A stretch of DNA of 64,000 bases from Plantibacter flavus (GTDB lineage: Bacteria > Actinomycetota > Actinomycetes > Actinomycetales > Microbacteriaceae). The translations under genes and the position numbers were made by a program. Under the pieces are notes generated by a model. It was not told the origin of the DNA. It ran no database searches and was given only the letters and a program-made list of their open reading frames with translations. Positions 21,111 through 29,332 of this stretch are shown here, piece after piece. Position 1 is the stretch's first letter. Every line of letters begins with the position of its first letter. Where the stretch lies: assembly GCF_002024505.1 (NCBI RefSeq), contig NZ_CP019402.1:3162001-3226000 (forward strand), read 5' to 3'.

Positions 21111-21359
21111 GGTTGCAACGGTGTTCGTGTGCAGCCCGCATTGTTCGTGTGTTCAAGGTGGATCTTGTGCGGATGTGAACCTGACCTCGTCTCGGGGTTC
21201 CCGACCGATCGCGATCGAAGCTGGGAGACCAGCGCCTCGACGCAGGCGAGGGTGATCGCGAGGATGCAGGAGACACCCGACGGCCTGTCGTCGCGCCCGA
21301 GACGGATGCCCCCCCCCCGACGGTTTCCACGTGCGCCCACTTGCGCGTCGTCGAGTTAA

Positions 21360-21378
21360 TAAGGTAATCCTAACCTAA
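21360..21378. promoter_or_regulatory. DtxR/IdeR iron box before HtaA-like surface protein gene
   Basis: TAAGGTAATCCTAACCTAA matches the DtxR/IdeR consensus at 16 of 19 positions. It lies 94 bp upstream of the TTG start of the large surface protein. It predicts repression by an iron-loaded regulator. Confidence 0.8.
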
Positions 21379-21471
21379 ATAGCAGTACTGCTGGAGCTCA
21401 GCCCCACCTGTTGGAGCGCGCCGTCGGCACATCGAAATGCTGCTGCCTACCACTGTCTCGAAAGGCCCCTC

Positions 21472-24400
21472 TTGTCCCGAATATCCCCTCCGAAGGTCCT
21501 CGCGGCCGCCCTCGCGGCGGCGGTGATCGCTCTCGGATCGCTGACACCGGCAACCGCAGCGACCCCGCGCACGGATCTCGCCCTCGGCGCCGACGTCACC
21601 GTCAGCTCGACCCACCCGCACAACAACTTCGCCCTCGCCGGATCGAACCTCGTCGATGGTTCCAGCAGCACCCGCTGGGCAGCGGCCGATGACGCCACCT
21701 TCCCCCTCACGATCGACCTCGGCTTCACTTCAGAGGTCACCTTCACCGAAGTCGTCATCGACGAGTTCGTCGACTCGGGCACGAACGCGCGCGTGGCCGG
21801 CTTCGAACTCCAGCGCTGGGTGTCCGCGTCGTCGGCCTGGGAGACATTCTCCGCGTCGTCGGGACTCGGCCGGAAGAAGTCGATCAGCGGCTTCGGCGAG
21901 ATCACATCGTCGAAGGTCCGCCTTTCCATAGCGGGACTGTTGCCGGGCGAGACGTACACACCGACGCTGACCGGCATCGCGCTCTACGCGACAGCACCCG
22001 AAGCCCCTGGGACTGGCGGTGAGGGAACCCCTGCTGCGAGTGATGCGCCGTACATCGCGTTCGAGACCGCACCTGCCGGGAAGACCGCGATCGATCCTGG
22101 CGCGCGCGTCACGCAGATCGACACACCGTCGACGAACGGGTCGAACTCGATTCGTGTCGTCGAATCGGATGGTGACGTCTTCCTCCAGCAGGTGGCGGAG
22201 GACTCGGGCGCCGTGACGCAGACACTCGACATCAGCTCCAACATCGATGGGGTGACCTCCGGAACCGCGAGCCTCGACTACAGCGCGGCCTCGCCCTATC
22301 CCCTGAACATCACCCTCTTCGGCACGAAGGACGGGCAGTCGATCGTCCTCCGCGTCATCACGCCTGGATCGAGTTCGCTCGGTACCGCTGCCTCCACGAC
22401 GTTCGAATCGCTGGACGCAACAGCGTTCGAGCAGCGCACCGGCGTCGCTCTCGCCGGCCTCGAGCTCATCAGCCCGTTCAGCACGGGCTACCTGGCCGTG
22501 TACTCGACACCGAGCGGCTACGGCGCGAAGCGCCTCACGTACAAGCTGGCCCCACAGGCCGGACGCGATCCGATCACGCTGCCGTTCAGTCAGGTCGATC
22601 GCGAGTTCCGTCTCGACACCTACGGTGATCTGTACTCGAGTCGGGTCGGTGCCGTCGAGAAGGTCTCCATGTACGACCTCTCCACCGTCGCGACGGTGGA
22701 GCTCCCGGGCTTCGGCATCGCTGCATCCTGGTTGCTGGAGCCGTACTCCGTGCTCCTGGTCGCGGATGCATCCGGCAAGGTCGCGAACGTCAGCCTCAAG
22801 GATGGTGTCGCCCTCCGTGGCGTGATCTCGCTCCCGACGCAAGCCGCCTCGATGGCGTTCGTCGAGTACACCGCAGAGATCCAGCTCACCACAGCAGGTG
22901 CAACCCAGATCCGGAGGTTCGCAGCCGCCGACAGCGGTGAGCGGACCCCGTTGGACACCGCCGGCGTGGTGCTCCCCGGATCGTTGAGCTCCTTCGTCAG
23001 CTGGAATCCGGCGACGACCTACCTGGTAGCCATCGGCCAGAACGTCTACTCCTACCGCGCGTCGTACGTCTCCAGCGCCAAGCCGTGGTTCACCCCCTCA
23101 CTGTCCGCAGCAAAGCGCGGAGCCGGTATCGACTTCTCCTACTCCGGGGCCGGCACGGGTCTGTCCTCCGACAAGGCCTGGTTCGAGTACAGCCTCGACG
23201 GTGGAGCGAGCTGGTCGAAGCGCGGCGACGCGTGGTCCGACGCGGTCGCTGATCGTGGCAACGTGACGGTCCAGCCCGCTGCACTCGCGGAACCCCAGGA
23301 CGGTATCGCTCCCTACCTGCGCCAGAACACCGAAGACGTCTGGGCGTCCACCACCCTCGGTGTCTTCTACGGCGACATCGTCCTCCCGGCCGAGCAGTAC
23401 GACGCCCTCTGGCGCTACCGTCTCGAGAACGTCTACGGATCGGTCGCCAGCGCCGCCACGACGATCACGATCGAGGACGAGCAGGAGGTCGACCCGACCC
23501 TCCGCATGACCACACAACCGACCGCCGCACGCGTCAGCGTCGGCGAGTCGCTCACCCTCACCGCAGCGGCGTCCGCAGCACTCCCGATCACCGTGCAGTG
23601 GCAGCGCTCCGCCGACGGCACCGACTGGGCTGACATCGACGGGGCGACGGGCAACAGCCTGACGCTCACCGCGTCCGCGGCCGACACCGGCAGCAGCTTC
23701 CGGGCCGTGTACACCGCCGGCGATTCGAGGATCCAGTCCGAACCGGCGAGCATCAGTGTGATGGTTCCGAACGGGCCGGTCACGTCCGCCGCGCCCGCCG
23801 GCGCCGTCATCGCAGCGGACGCACGCTTCACGCTGGACCTGTCCACGTACTCCCAGGAGTGGGTGCGCGACGTCGCAAGCAAGAACGTCTCGCTCGGAAC
23901 CACCGGCTTCGAGTTCTCCACGGGCTCCGGGTGGACCGATCCCGCGTCCGGTGAGACACAACTGTCCTGGTCGGGCACGGCGATCTACCGCCCCTACGGC
24001 GGTTATCTCGGCCTGTACATGGCGTACGCGAACCCCCACCTCGCGATCGCAGCGAACGGGCAGGCCACCCTCACGGCGGAGATCGCCTGGAACGACGGCG
24101 GCGGCAAGTGGAGTGGCCCCGTCGAGAACAGCTACAAGCGCGTCATCGTCGCGACGTTCGCCGACAGCGAGCTCACGACGGCGACTGACGGGACGCTCTC
24201 GTTCGCCGGCACGCCGGAGTGGTCGGGACGCGCCTACTCACAGGGTGCAGGCGAGGTGTACGCGGACAGTTTCCCCGCGTCACTCGTCGACTACTTCGAC
24301 CCGAGCAACCGTCCGTGGTTCTACGCGACCGGCAGCTTCCGTGACCCGGAGAAGGCCGGCCTGCCGGTGACGGCGACGGCGACGGTCACGACCGAGACGG

Positions 24401-25791
24401 CCCCGACCGCAGGCTCGCGGGTCGACCCGCTCGACCCCCTCGGCGACGGCAAGAACCCGTTCACCCCGTCCTCACCGACCGTGGTCGCACAACCGCAGTC
24501 GGCGACCATCGGCGTCGACGGTACAGCCAAGCTCACCGCCACCGCGACCGGGTCACCGGCACCGACGATCCGCTGGCAACAGCTCCTCGGCGCGGTCTGG
24601 ACCGACATCGACGGCGCGACGACCACGACCTACACCGCGACAGGGCTCGCGGAGGGAGCGCACTCGTTCCGAGCCGTGTTCACCGGAGGCGGCACATCGG
24701 TGGAGTCGGAGACCGCCGTCGTCACGGTGAGCGCTGACGGGGACGAGCCTCAGCCGTCGGCGGGTCCCGCGCTGAGCGTGACCCCGGGTTCTCAGCTTGC
24801 GGACGGCGCCAAGCTCACGGTGTCGGGGTCCGGCTATGAGCAGCACACCAACCGTCACGGTGCCTACCTCCTGTTCGGGTACGCCACCACGTTCCCGTCG
24901 GCCGGCGGCAAGCTCGGCGTCGACTACGACTACGCAGCAGGCATGGACAACCAGCGGTTCATCGCCTGGCCAGGCTCAGCGACAACAGGAGCCTCGCAGG
25001 CGCTCTTCGCTGACGGCGGGTTCACCGTCGAGGACTTCGCGGCGACGTCCACCTTCATCGGAGCCTCCGGCGCGGCCATCGACTGCCGAGCCACCGGGAT
25101 CACCTGTGGCGTGTTCACGATCGGCGCCCACGGCTCGACGGACGGGGCGCTCGAGACGTTCGTCCCGGTAACGTTCACGACCGTCGCACCCGAACCGGGC
25201 ACGGAACCAGGCACCGAACCGGGTACGAACCCAGGCACGGAACCGGGTACGAACCCAGGCACGGAACCAGGCACCGAACCGGGTACGAACCCAGGCACGG
25301 AACCAGGCACCGAACCGGGTACGAACCCAGGCACGGAACCAGGCACCGAACCGGCACCGCGGAAGATCGAGCCGTCTGGCTCAGACCTGACGCTCGAGAA
25401 CGAGGGTCGCATCACGGTTCCGGTGAGTGCAATCGCAGGATCGACTATCACCGTGTCCGTCGGCAGCGACCGAGCCGCGGACCGAGTGGCCGCGTACCTC
25501 TTCTCCGAGCCGAGTTCGCTCGGTACGTACAAGGTGTCTGAGAGCGGGACCTTCGAGGTCCGCCTCCCCGCTGACGTCACCGGTGTGCACCGCCTCGCGG
25601 TCTACGACGAAGACGGCATCATCGGCTGGGCATCCATCTCCATCGCTGCTCTGGCCGGCAATGGAGACAAAGCAAAGGACACGATGGCCGTCACGGGGAC
25701 CGAGTTCCCGTCGGCTGCGATCCTCAGCGCCGTCGTGCTGATACTGCTCGGAGGGGTTCTGATCAAGCGGCGTCGCAAGCTGACCGTGTGA
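21472..25791 (+). CDS. Large iron-regulated surface protein: F5/8C, Ig-like, HtaA-like, wall-anchor-like tail
   Basis: The protein has 1439 residues. A TTG start is supported by AAAGG six bases upstream and by an immediate signal peptide (VLAAALAAAVIALGSLTPA). Domains in order: discoidin/F5/8 type C (about 33-165), an unassigned 500-residue region, an Ig-like domain (674-763), an HtaA-like domain (781-980), a second Ig-like domain (1001-1093), a Cys-containing domain ending CGVFTIGAHG (1098-1237), a PGTE/PGTN repeat (1242-1293), a beta domain shared with the 29333-32197 protein, then MAVTG, a hydrophobic helix and RRRK. HtaA domains bind haem in Corynebacterium, so a haem-capture role is inferred. 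An iron box precedes the gene. Confidence 0.8.
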   Translation: MSRISPPKVLAAALAAAVIALGSLTPATAATPRTDLALGADVTVSSTHPHNNFALAGSNLVDGSSSTRWAAADDATFPLTIDLGFTSEVTFTEVVIDEFVDSGTNARVAGFELQRWVSASSAWETFSASSGLGRKKSISGFGEITSSKVRLSIAGLLPGETYTPTLTGIALYATAPEAPGTGGEGTPAASDAPYIAFETAPAGKTAIDPGARVTQIDTPSTNGSNSIRVVESDGDVFLQQVAEDSGAVTQTLDISSNIDGVTSGTASLDYSAASPYPLNITLFGTKDGQSIVLRVITPGSSSLGTAASTTFESLDATAFEQRTGVALAGLELISPFSTGYLAVYSTPSGYGAKRLTYKLAPQAGRDPITLPFSQVDREFRLDTYGDLYSSRVGAVEKVSMYDLSTVATVELPGFGIAASWLLEPYSVLLVADASGKVANVSLKDGVALRGVISLPTQAASMAFVEYTAEIQLTTAGATQIRRFAAADSGERTPLDTAGVVLPGSLSSFVSWNPATTYLVAIGQNVYSYRASYVSSAKPWFTPSLSAAKRGAGIDFSYSGAGTGLSSDKAWFEYSLDGGASWSKRGDAWSDAVADRGNVTVQPAALAEPQDGIAPYLRQNTEDVWASTTLGVFYGDIVLPAEQYDALWRYRLENVYGSVASAATTITIEDEQEVDPTLRMTTQPTAARVSVGESLTLTAAASAALPITVQWQRSADGTDWADIDGATGNSLTLTASAADTGSSFRAVYTAGDSRIQSEPASISVMVPNGPVTSAAPAGAVIAADARFTLDLSTYSQEWVRDVASKNVSLGTTGFEFSTGSGWTDPASGETQLSWSGTAIYRPYGGYLGLYMAYANPHLAIAANGQATLTAEIAWNDGGGKWSGPVENSYKRVIVATFADSELTTATDGTLSFAGTPEWSGRAYSQGAGEVYADSFPASLVDYFDPSNRPWFYATGSFRDPEKAGLPVTATATVTTETAPTAGSRVDPLDPLGDGKNPFTPSSPTVVAQPQSATIGVDGTAKLTATATGSPAPTIRWQQLLGAVWTDIDGATTTTYTATGLAEGAHSFRAVFTGGGTSVESETAVVTVSADGDEPQPSAGPALSVTPGSQLADGAKLTVSGSGYEQHTNRHGAYLLFGYATTFPSAGGKLGVDYDYAAGMDNQRFIAWPGSATTGASQALFADGGFTVEDFAATSTFIGASGAAIDCRATGITCGVFTIGAHGSTDGALETFVPVTFTTVAPEPGTEPGTEPGTNPGTEPGTNPGTEPGTEPGTNPGTEPGTEPGTNPGTEPGTEPAPRKIEPSGSDLTLENEGRITVPVSAIAGSTITVSVGSDRAADRVAAYLFSEPSSLGTYKVSESGTFEVRLPADVTGVHRLAVYDEDGIIGWASISIAALAGNGDKAKDTMAVTGTEFPSAAILSAVVLILLGGVLIKRRRKLTV
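25195..25350 (+). repeat. Tandem 12-bp repeat encoding 13 PGTE/PGTN units
   Basis: Thirteen in-frame four-residue units PGT(E/N) make a Pro/Gly/Thr spacer between the surface domains and the membrane-proximal part. The 12-bp period keeps frame when copies are gained or lost, so length should vary between strains. Confidence 0.95.
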
Positions 25792-25813
25792 TCTCCCCGG
25801 CATAAGAGATCCC

Positions 25814-25848
25814 AAGGGGTCCGGAGCCCGATCGGCTCTGGACCCCTT
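25814..25848 (+). terminator. Terminator hairpin after surface protein gene
   Basis: AAGGGGTCC pairs with GGACCCCTT, with an inner GAGCC/GGCTC stem. It starts 22 bases after the stop codon. No long T run follows, as is common in high-GC actinobacteria. Confidence 0.75.
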
Positions 25849-26083
25849 CGGGTTGCACCCCGTCCGCGAGAGGCAGTGGCCAAGGCCACCGTCGCGACAC
25901 ACAGCGAACGGATCGTGGCCATTCGCGAGCCACGCGCTGCTCTCGAATACCCATCGGTCATGCGTCAATCGTCTTGGCCAAAGATCCGCATGCCTCTGAA
26001 CCTCCATCGCATCCACCTGCCTCGGGATCGTGCTACGACGACTGCACGCTCGGGAATCCGATGTTGCCCGAACAAGGCCGGAT

Positions 26084-26102
26084 GTAGGTTAGCCTTTCCT
26101 TA
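26084..26102. promoter_or_regulatory. DtxR/IdeR iron box of haem ABC operon
   Basis: GTAGGTTAGCCTTTCCTTA matches the consensus at 15 of 19 positions. It ends three bases before the ATG of the binding-protein gene, so it overlaps the place where a ribosome site would be; the transcript is probably leaderless or nearly so. Confidence 0.75.
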
Positions 26103-26105
26103 CTC

Positions 26106-27236
26106 ATGAACGCCTTTGATCGCTTCCTCCCCCGGCTGTTCGTCATGCTGACAGCTCTCGCCATTGGGCTATCCGGCTGCGCGGTGACGGATCCACCATC
26201 AGCTCCCGATGCCTCTGGGTGCGAGGCGTCGACAAAACCACTCGGGTCACTCACACCCGTCGCCGAGCCGAAGGACTGGACCGGTCCTTCCACCGCCTGC
26301 ATGGCCGACCCCGGCATCACCGCGGTCACCGACGCCCCAGAGCAAGCACTCCCGGTCACGGTCGTCGACAACCAGGACACCGAGGTCACGATCAGCGACA
26401 CCAGCCGAATCCTCGCCCTCGACCTGTCGGGATCGCTCGCAGCCACCGTGTTCGGTCTCGGGCTCGGCGACTCGGTCGTCGGCCGCGACACCTCCACCGG
26501 GTTCCCGGAGGCCGCCGACCTCCCCCTCGTCACGCAGAACGGCCATGAACTCAACGGCGAGGCCATCCTCGCGCTCGAGCCCACCGTCATCCTCACCGAC
26601 AGTTCGATCGGCCCCTGGGACGTCGTCCTCCAGATGCGCGACTCAGGCATCCCCGTCGTCGTCCTGACGCCACAGCGGAACCTCGACAACATCGACGACC
26701 TCGTCACGCAGGTCGCTGCTGCGCTCGGTGTCCCGGCGGCCGGTGAAGCGCTGAACGCTCGGATCGCCTCCGAGATCGCGGCGACGATGACGGACATCGA
26801 AGCACTCGCTCCGGCCGACCCCGCCGACCGTCCACGGGTCATGTTCCTCTACGTGCGCGGGAACGCCGGGATCTACTACATCTTCGGTGAGGGCTCCGGG
26901 GCCGACGCGCTCATCCAGGCACTGGGCGCCGTCGACGTCGCTGAGGAGATCGACTGGCAGGGCATGCGCCCCATGACCGCCGAAGCACTCATCGATGCGG
27001 CGCCCGACGTCCTCATCATGATGACCAAGGGCCTCGAGTCGGTCGACGGTGTCGACGGACTCCTGGAGCGCATCCCCGCCGTCGCGGAGACCCCGGCTGG
27101 ACAGCACCGACGGGTCATCGACATGAGCGACACCGAGGTCATGAGCTTCGGCCCACGCACAGCCGCCGTCCTCGACGCGCTCGCCCGCGCCCTCTACGCG
27201 CCCACCACCGGCGCCCCGGCGGACGAGGAGCCGTGA
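26106..27236 (+). CDS. hmuT: Haem/iron ABC transporter substrate-binding lipoprotein (HmuT-like)
   Basis: The protein has 376 residues with lipobox LSGC and acylated Cys25. The type III binding-protein fold is visible (SRILALDLSGSLAATVFGLG, then GEAILALEPTVILTDS). Its closest recognisable pattern is HmuT of Corynebacterium-like haem importers, supported by adjacent HtaA-like surface proteins; an iron-siderophore ligand is the alternative. An iron box ends three bases before the ATG and no Shine-Dalgarno site is visible, suggesting leaderless translation. Its stop overlaps the GTG of the permease. Confidence 0.82.
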   Translation: MNAFDRFLPRLFVMLTALAIGLSGCAVTDPPSAPDASGCEASTKPLGSLTPVAEPKDWTGPSTACMADPGITAVTDAPEQALPVTVVDNQDTEVTISDTSRILALDLSGSLAATVFGLGLGDSVVGRDTSTGFPEAADLPLVTQNGHELNGEAILALEPTVILTDSSIGPWDVVLQMRDSGIPVVVLTPQRNLDNIDDLVTQVAAALGVPAAGEALNARIASEIAATMTDIEALAPADPADRPRVMFLYVRGNAGIYYIFGEGSGADALIQALGAVDVAEEIDWQGMRPMTAEALIDAAPDVLIMMTKGLESVDGVDGLLERIPAVAETPAGQHRRVIDMSDTEVMSFGPRTAAVLDALARALYAPTTGAPADEEP

Positions 27237-28339
27237 CCCGCTCGGCCCTCGGCGGCAACCGCACCGGGGCACCACTCGACATCGACCCGGAGGTCCCCGG
27301 CGCACGGTCGCTCCGGTCGGGCGCGCTGGCGGTCACCCTGCTCGTCGCGCTCATCGCGCTCGCGCTGGTCTCGGCGGGCAGTGGGCAACTCCACGTGCCA
27401 CCCCTCGAGGTCCTCGGCTCGATCATGCACCGGCTCGGTCTCGACATCGGACCGATGCCCAGCCACGCAAACGGGGAGAGCGCCCTGTGGAACATCCGCT
27501 TTCCACGCGTCGCCATGGCGCTCGTGATCGGGGCGGCGCTCGCAGCGGCCGGCCTCCTCATGCAGGCGATCTTCGGCAACCCACTCGCCGAGCCCGGCGT
27601 GGTCGGCGTCTCCGGCGGGGCGGCACTCGGCGCGTCGGCGACGATCGTCTTCGGCTGGGCCTTCCTCGGGGAATGGACGGTCGCCGTCACCGCGTTCGTC
27701 GGCGGACTCGCGGCAACGCTCATCGTCTACGCGATGAGCCGCGCGAACGGGCGCACCGAGGTCATCACGCTCGTCCTGACCGGCATCGCCGTCAATGCGG
27801 TGACCGGTGCCGGGCTCGCGTTCCTCACCTTCCTCGGCGACACCGCCGCACGCGAACAGATCGTCTTCTGGCAGCTCGGCAGCCTCAACGGCTCGCGCTG
27901 GCAGCAGTTCGGCATCGTCCTCCCCCTGGTGCTCGTGGGGCTCGTCGTCGCGTTCGTCGTCGCGAAACAGCTCGACCTGCTCTCTCTCGGCGAGAAGAGC
28001 GCCAGGCACCTCGGGGTCAACGTGGAGGGACTGCGGATCCTCGTGATCCTCGTCGTCGCCCTGCTTGTGGGCGCGAGCGTGGCGTTCGCCGGCATCATCG
28101 CCTTCGTCGGGCTCGTGATCCCGCATCTCATGCGCATGATCATCGGCCCGGCCCACCTGCCACTGCTCGTCGTCAGCACCCTCGGCGGGGCCGTACTCCT
28201 CCTCGGGGCCGACCTCGTGGCACGCACCGCCGTCCCGCTCGCCGACCTTCCGATCGGCATGCTCACCTCCCTCGTCGGCGGACCGTTCTTCTTCTGGCTG
28301 CTGCGACGGACCCGCGGGTCCTCGGGAGGCTGGGGATGA
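27233..28339 (+). CDS. hmuU: Haem ABC transporter permease, FecCD family (HmuU-like)
   Basis: The protein has 368 residues from a GTG that overlaps the previous stop (GTGA). About ten hydrophobic helices and the FecCD motifs AAAGLLMQAIFGNPLAEPGV (near residue 105) and AGIIAFVGLVIPHLMRM (near residue 285) are present. A cytoplasmic N-terminal extension of about 25 residues is charged. Only one permease gene is present, so it should act as a homodimer, which is typical of HmuUV haem importers and unlike the two-permease siderophore system at 12.4-14.4 kb. Confidence 0.87.
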   Translation: MTRSALGGNRTGAPLDIDPEVPGARSLRSGALAVTLLVALIALALVSAGSGQLHVPPLEVLGSIMHRLGLDIGPMPSHANGESALWNIRFPRVAMALVIGAALAAAGLLMQAIFGNPLAEPGVVGVSGGAALGASATIVFGWAFLGEWTVAVTAFVGGLAATLIVYAMSRANGRTEVITLVLTGIAVNAVTGAGLAFLTFLGDTAAREQIVFWQLGSLNGSRWQQFGIVLPLVLVGLVVAFVVAKQLDLLSLGEKSARHLGVNVEGLRILVILVVALLVGASVAFAGIIAFVGLVIPHLMRMIIGPAHLPLLVVSTLGGAVLLLGADLVARTAVPLADLPIGMLTSLVGGPFFFWLLRRTRGSSGGWG

Positions 28340-29160
28340 GCGTGCCGGTCGTCGGCCGGCGCTTCGCGGTCCCCGAGCCCCTCCGACCCGGCGAGCTCGC
28401 GATCGAAGCCTCGAGCGTGGGCGTCGTGATCAACGGGAAGCGCATCCTCCACGATGTGACCTTCGACGCCCGCGCGGGCGAGGTCCACGCGCTCATCGGG
28501 CCGAACGGCGCTGGCAAGTCGACCCTGCTCGCGACGATCACGGGTGACCAGACGCTGGCCGAGGGGCGCATCACCGTCGCGGGCCGGCCGCTGCAGGCCT
28601 GGTCGGCCCGCGAGCTCTCCCGACGGCGCGCCGTGCTGTTGCAGCACAACGACGTGTTCTTCCCGTTCACCGTGCAGCAGGTCGTCGAGATGGGCCGAGC
28701 GCCGTGGCAGCGGACCGAGCTCGAACGCGACGACGACGAGGCCGTCGCGGCCGCGATCGCGGAGACGGACATCGCCCGCCTGTCCGGCCGTCAGGTGCCG
28801 TCGCTCTCGGGCGGCGAGCGCGCACGGGCGGCACTGGCACGGGTGCTCGCGCAACGGACCGGCATCCTCCTGCTCGACGAGCCGACGGCGGCACTCGACC
28901 TCCGACACCAGGAGGACGTCCTCCGGCTCGCACGGGAAGCCGCGGCCGCGGGTGACGCGGTGATCGTCGTGCTGCACGACCTCAACCTCGCCGCCGCCTA
29001 CGCCGACCGGATCTCGCTGTTGCAGCAGGGACGGCTCGTCACGACCGGGAGCCCCGCCGAGGTCCTCACGGCGGAGCGGATCACCGAGGTCTACCGATAC
29101 CCGGTCGAGGTCGTCGCGCACCCGACGAGCGGCGCACTGGTCATCCTCCCCATCCGCTGA
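28336..29160 (+). CDS. hmuV: Haem ABC transporter ATP-binding protein (HmuV-like)
   Basis: The protein has 274 residues; the ATG overlaps the permease stop (ATGA). It has Walker A GPNGAGKST (about residue 56), signature LSGGERARAALARVLAQ, Walker B ILLLDEPTAALD, and the switch-His motif VVLHDLNLAAAYADR. The LxxGE signature variant and gene order T-U-V support HmuV. It powers import through HmuU. A hairpin at 29271-29300 follows the gene. Confidence 0.88.
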   Translation: MSVPVVGRRFAVPEPLRPGELAIEASSVGVVINGKRILHDVTFDARAGEVHALIGPNGAGKSTLLATITGDQTLAEGRITVAGRPLQAWSARELSRRRAVLLQHNDVFFPFTVQQVVEMGRAPWQRTELERDDDEAVAAAIAETDIARLSGRQVPSLSGGERARAALARVLAQRTGILLLDEPTAALDLRHQEDVLRLAREAAAAGDAVIVVLHDLNLAAAYADRISLLQQGRLVTTGSPAEVLTAERITEVYRYPVEVVAHPTSGALVILPIR

Positions 29161-29270
29161 AGCACCTTGCGCCCGGGCTCCAGTGGCGCGGGTCGGCACC
29201 CCGACAGGCTCGGCGACCGGAGCGGGCCGGACAGCGAGCAGCGCGAATGCGACAGCGAGCAGACAGCAGG

Positions 29271-29300
29271 GAGGGCCGCCCCGCGAATGGGACGGCCCTC
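29271..29300. terminator. Bidirectional terminator hairpin between convergent genes
   Basis: GAGGGCCG pairs with CGGCCCTC around a 14-nt GC-rich loop that itself pairs in part. It lies between the hmuV-like gene and the convergent surface-protein gene and could serve both. Confidence 0.7.
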
Positions 29301-29332
29301 TCGTGTCAGTCGGCCGTGCGGCCGCCGGGCGG

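Larger units (their letters stand above)
25792..26105. other. Intergenic region between surface protein and haem transporter
   Basis: These 314 bases hold a terminator hairpin (25814-25848) and an iron box at their right end (26084-26102). I see no gene in between. Confidence 0.6.

Noticed and set aside
25175..25357. 60-residue minus frame with PGTE-like antisense repeat
   Set aside because: It is the complement of the PGTE/PGTN repeat, whose period is a multiple of three, so all frames stay open.
27487..28335. Upstream extension of the hmuV reading frame
   Set aside because: It is an out-of-frame shadow of hmuU, rich in Arg; hmuV starts at 28336 with a Walker A box at normal distance.
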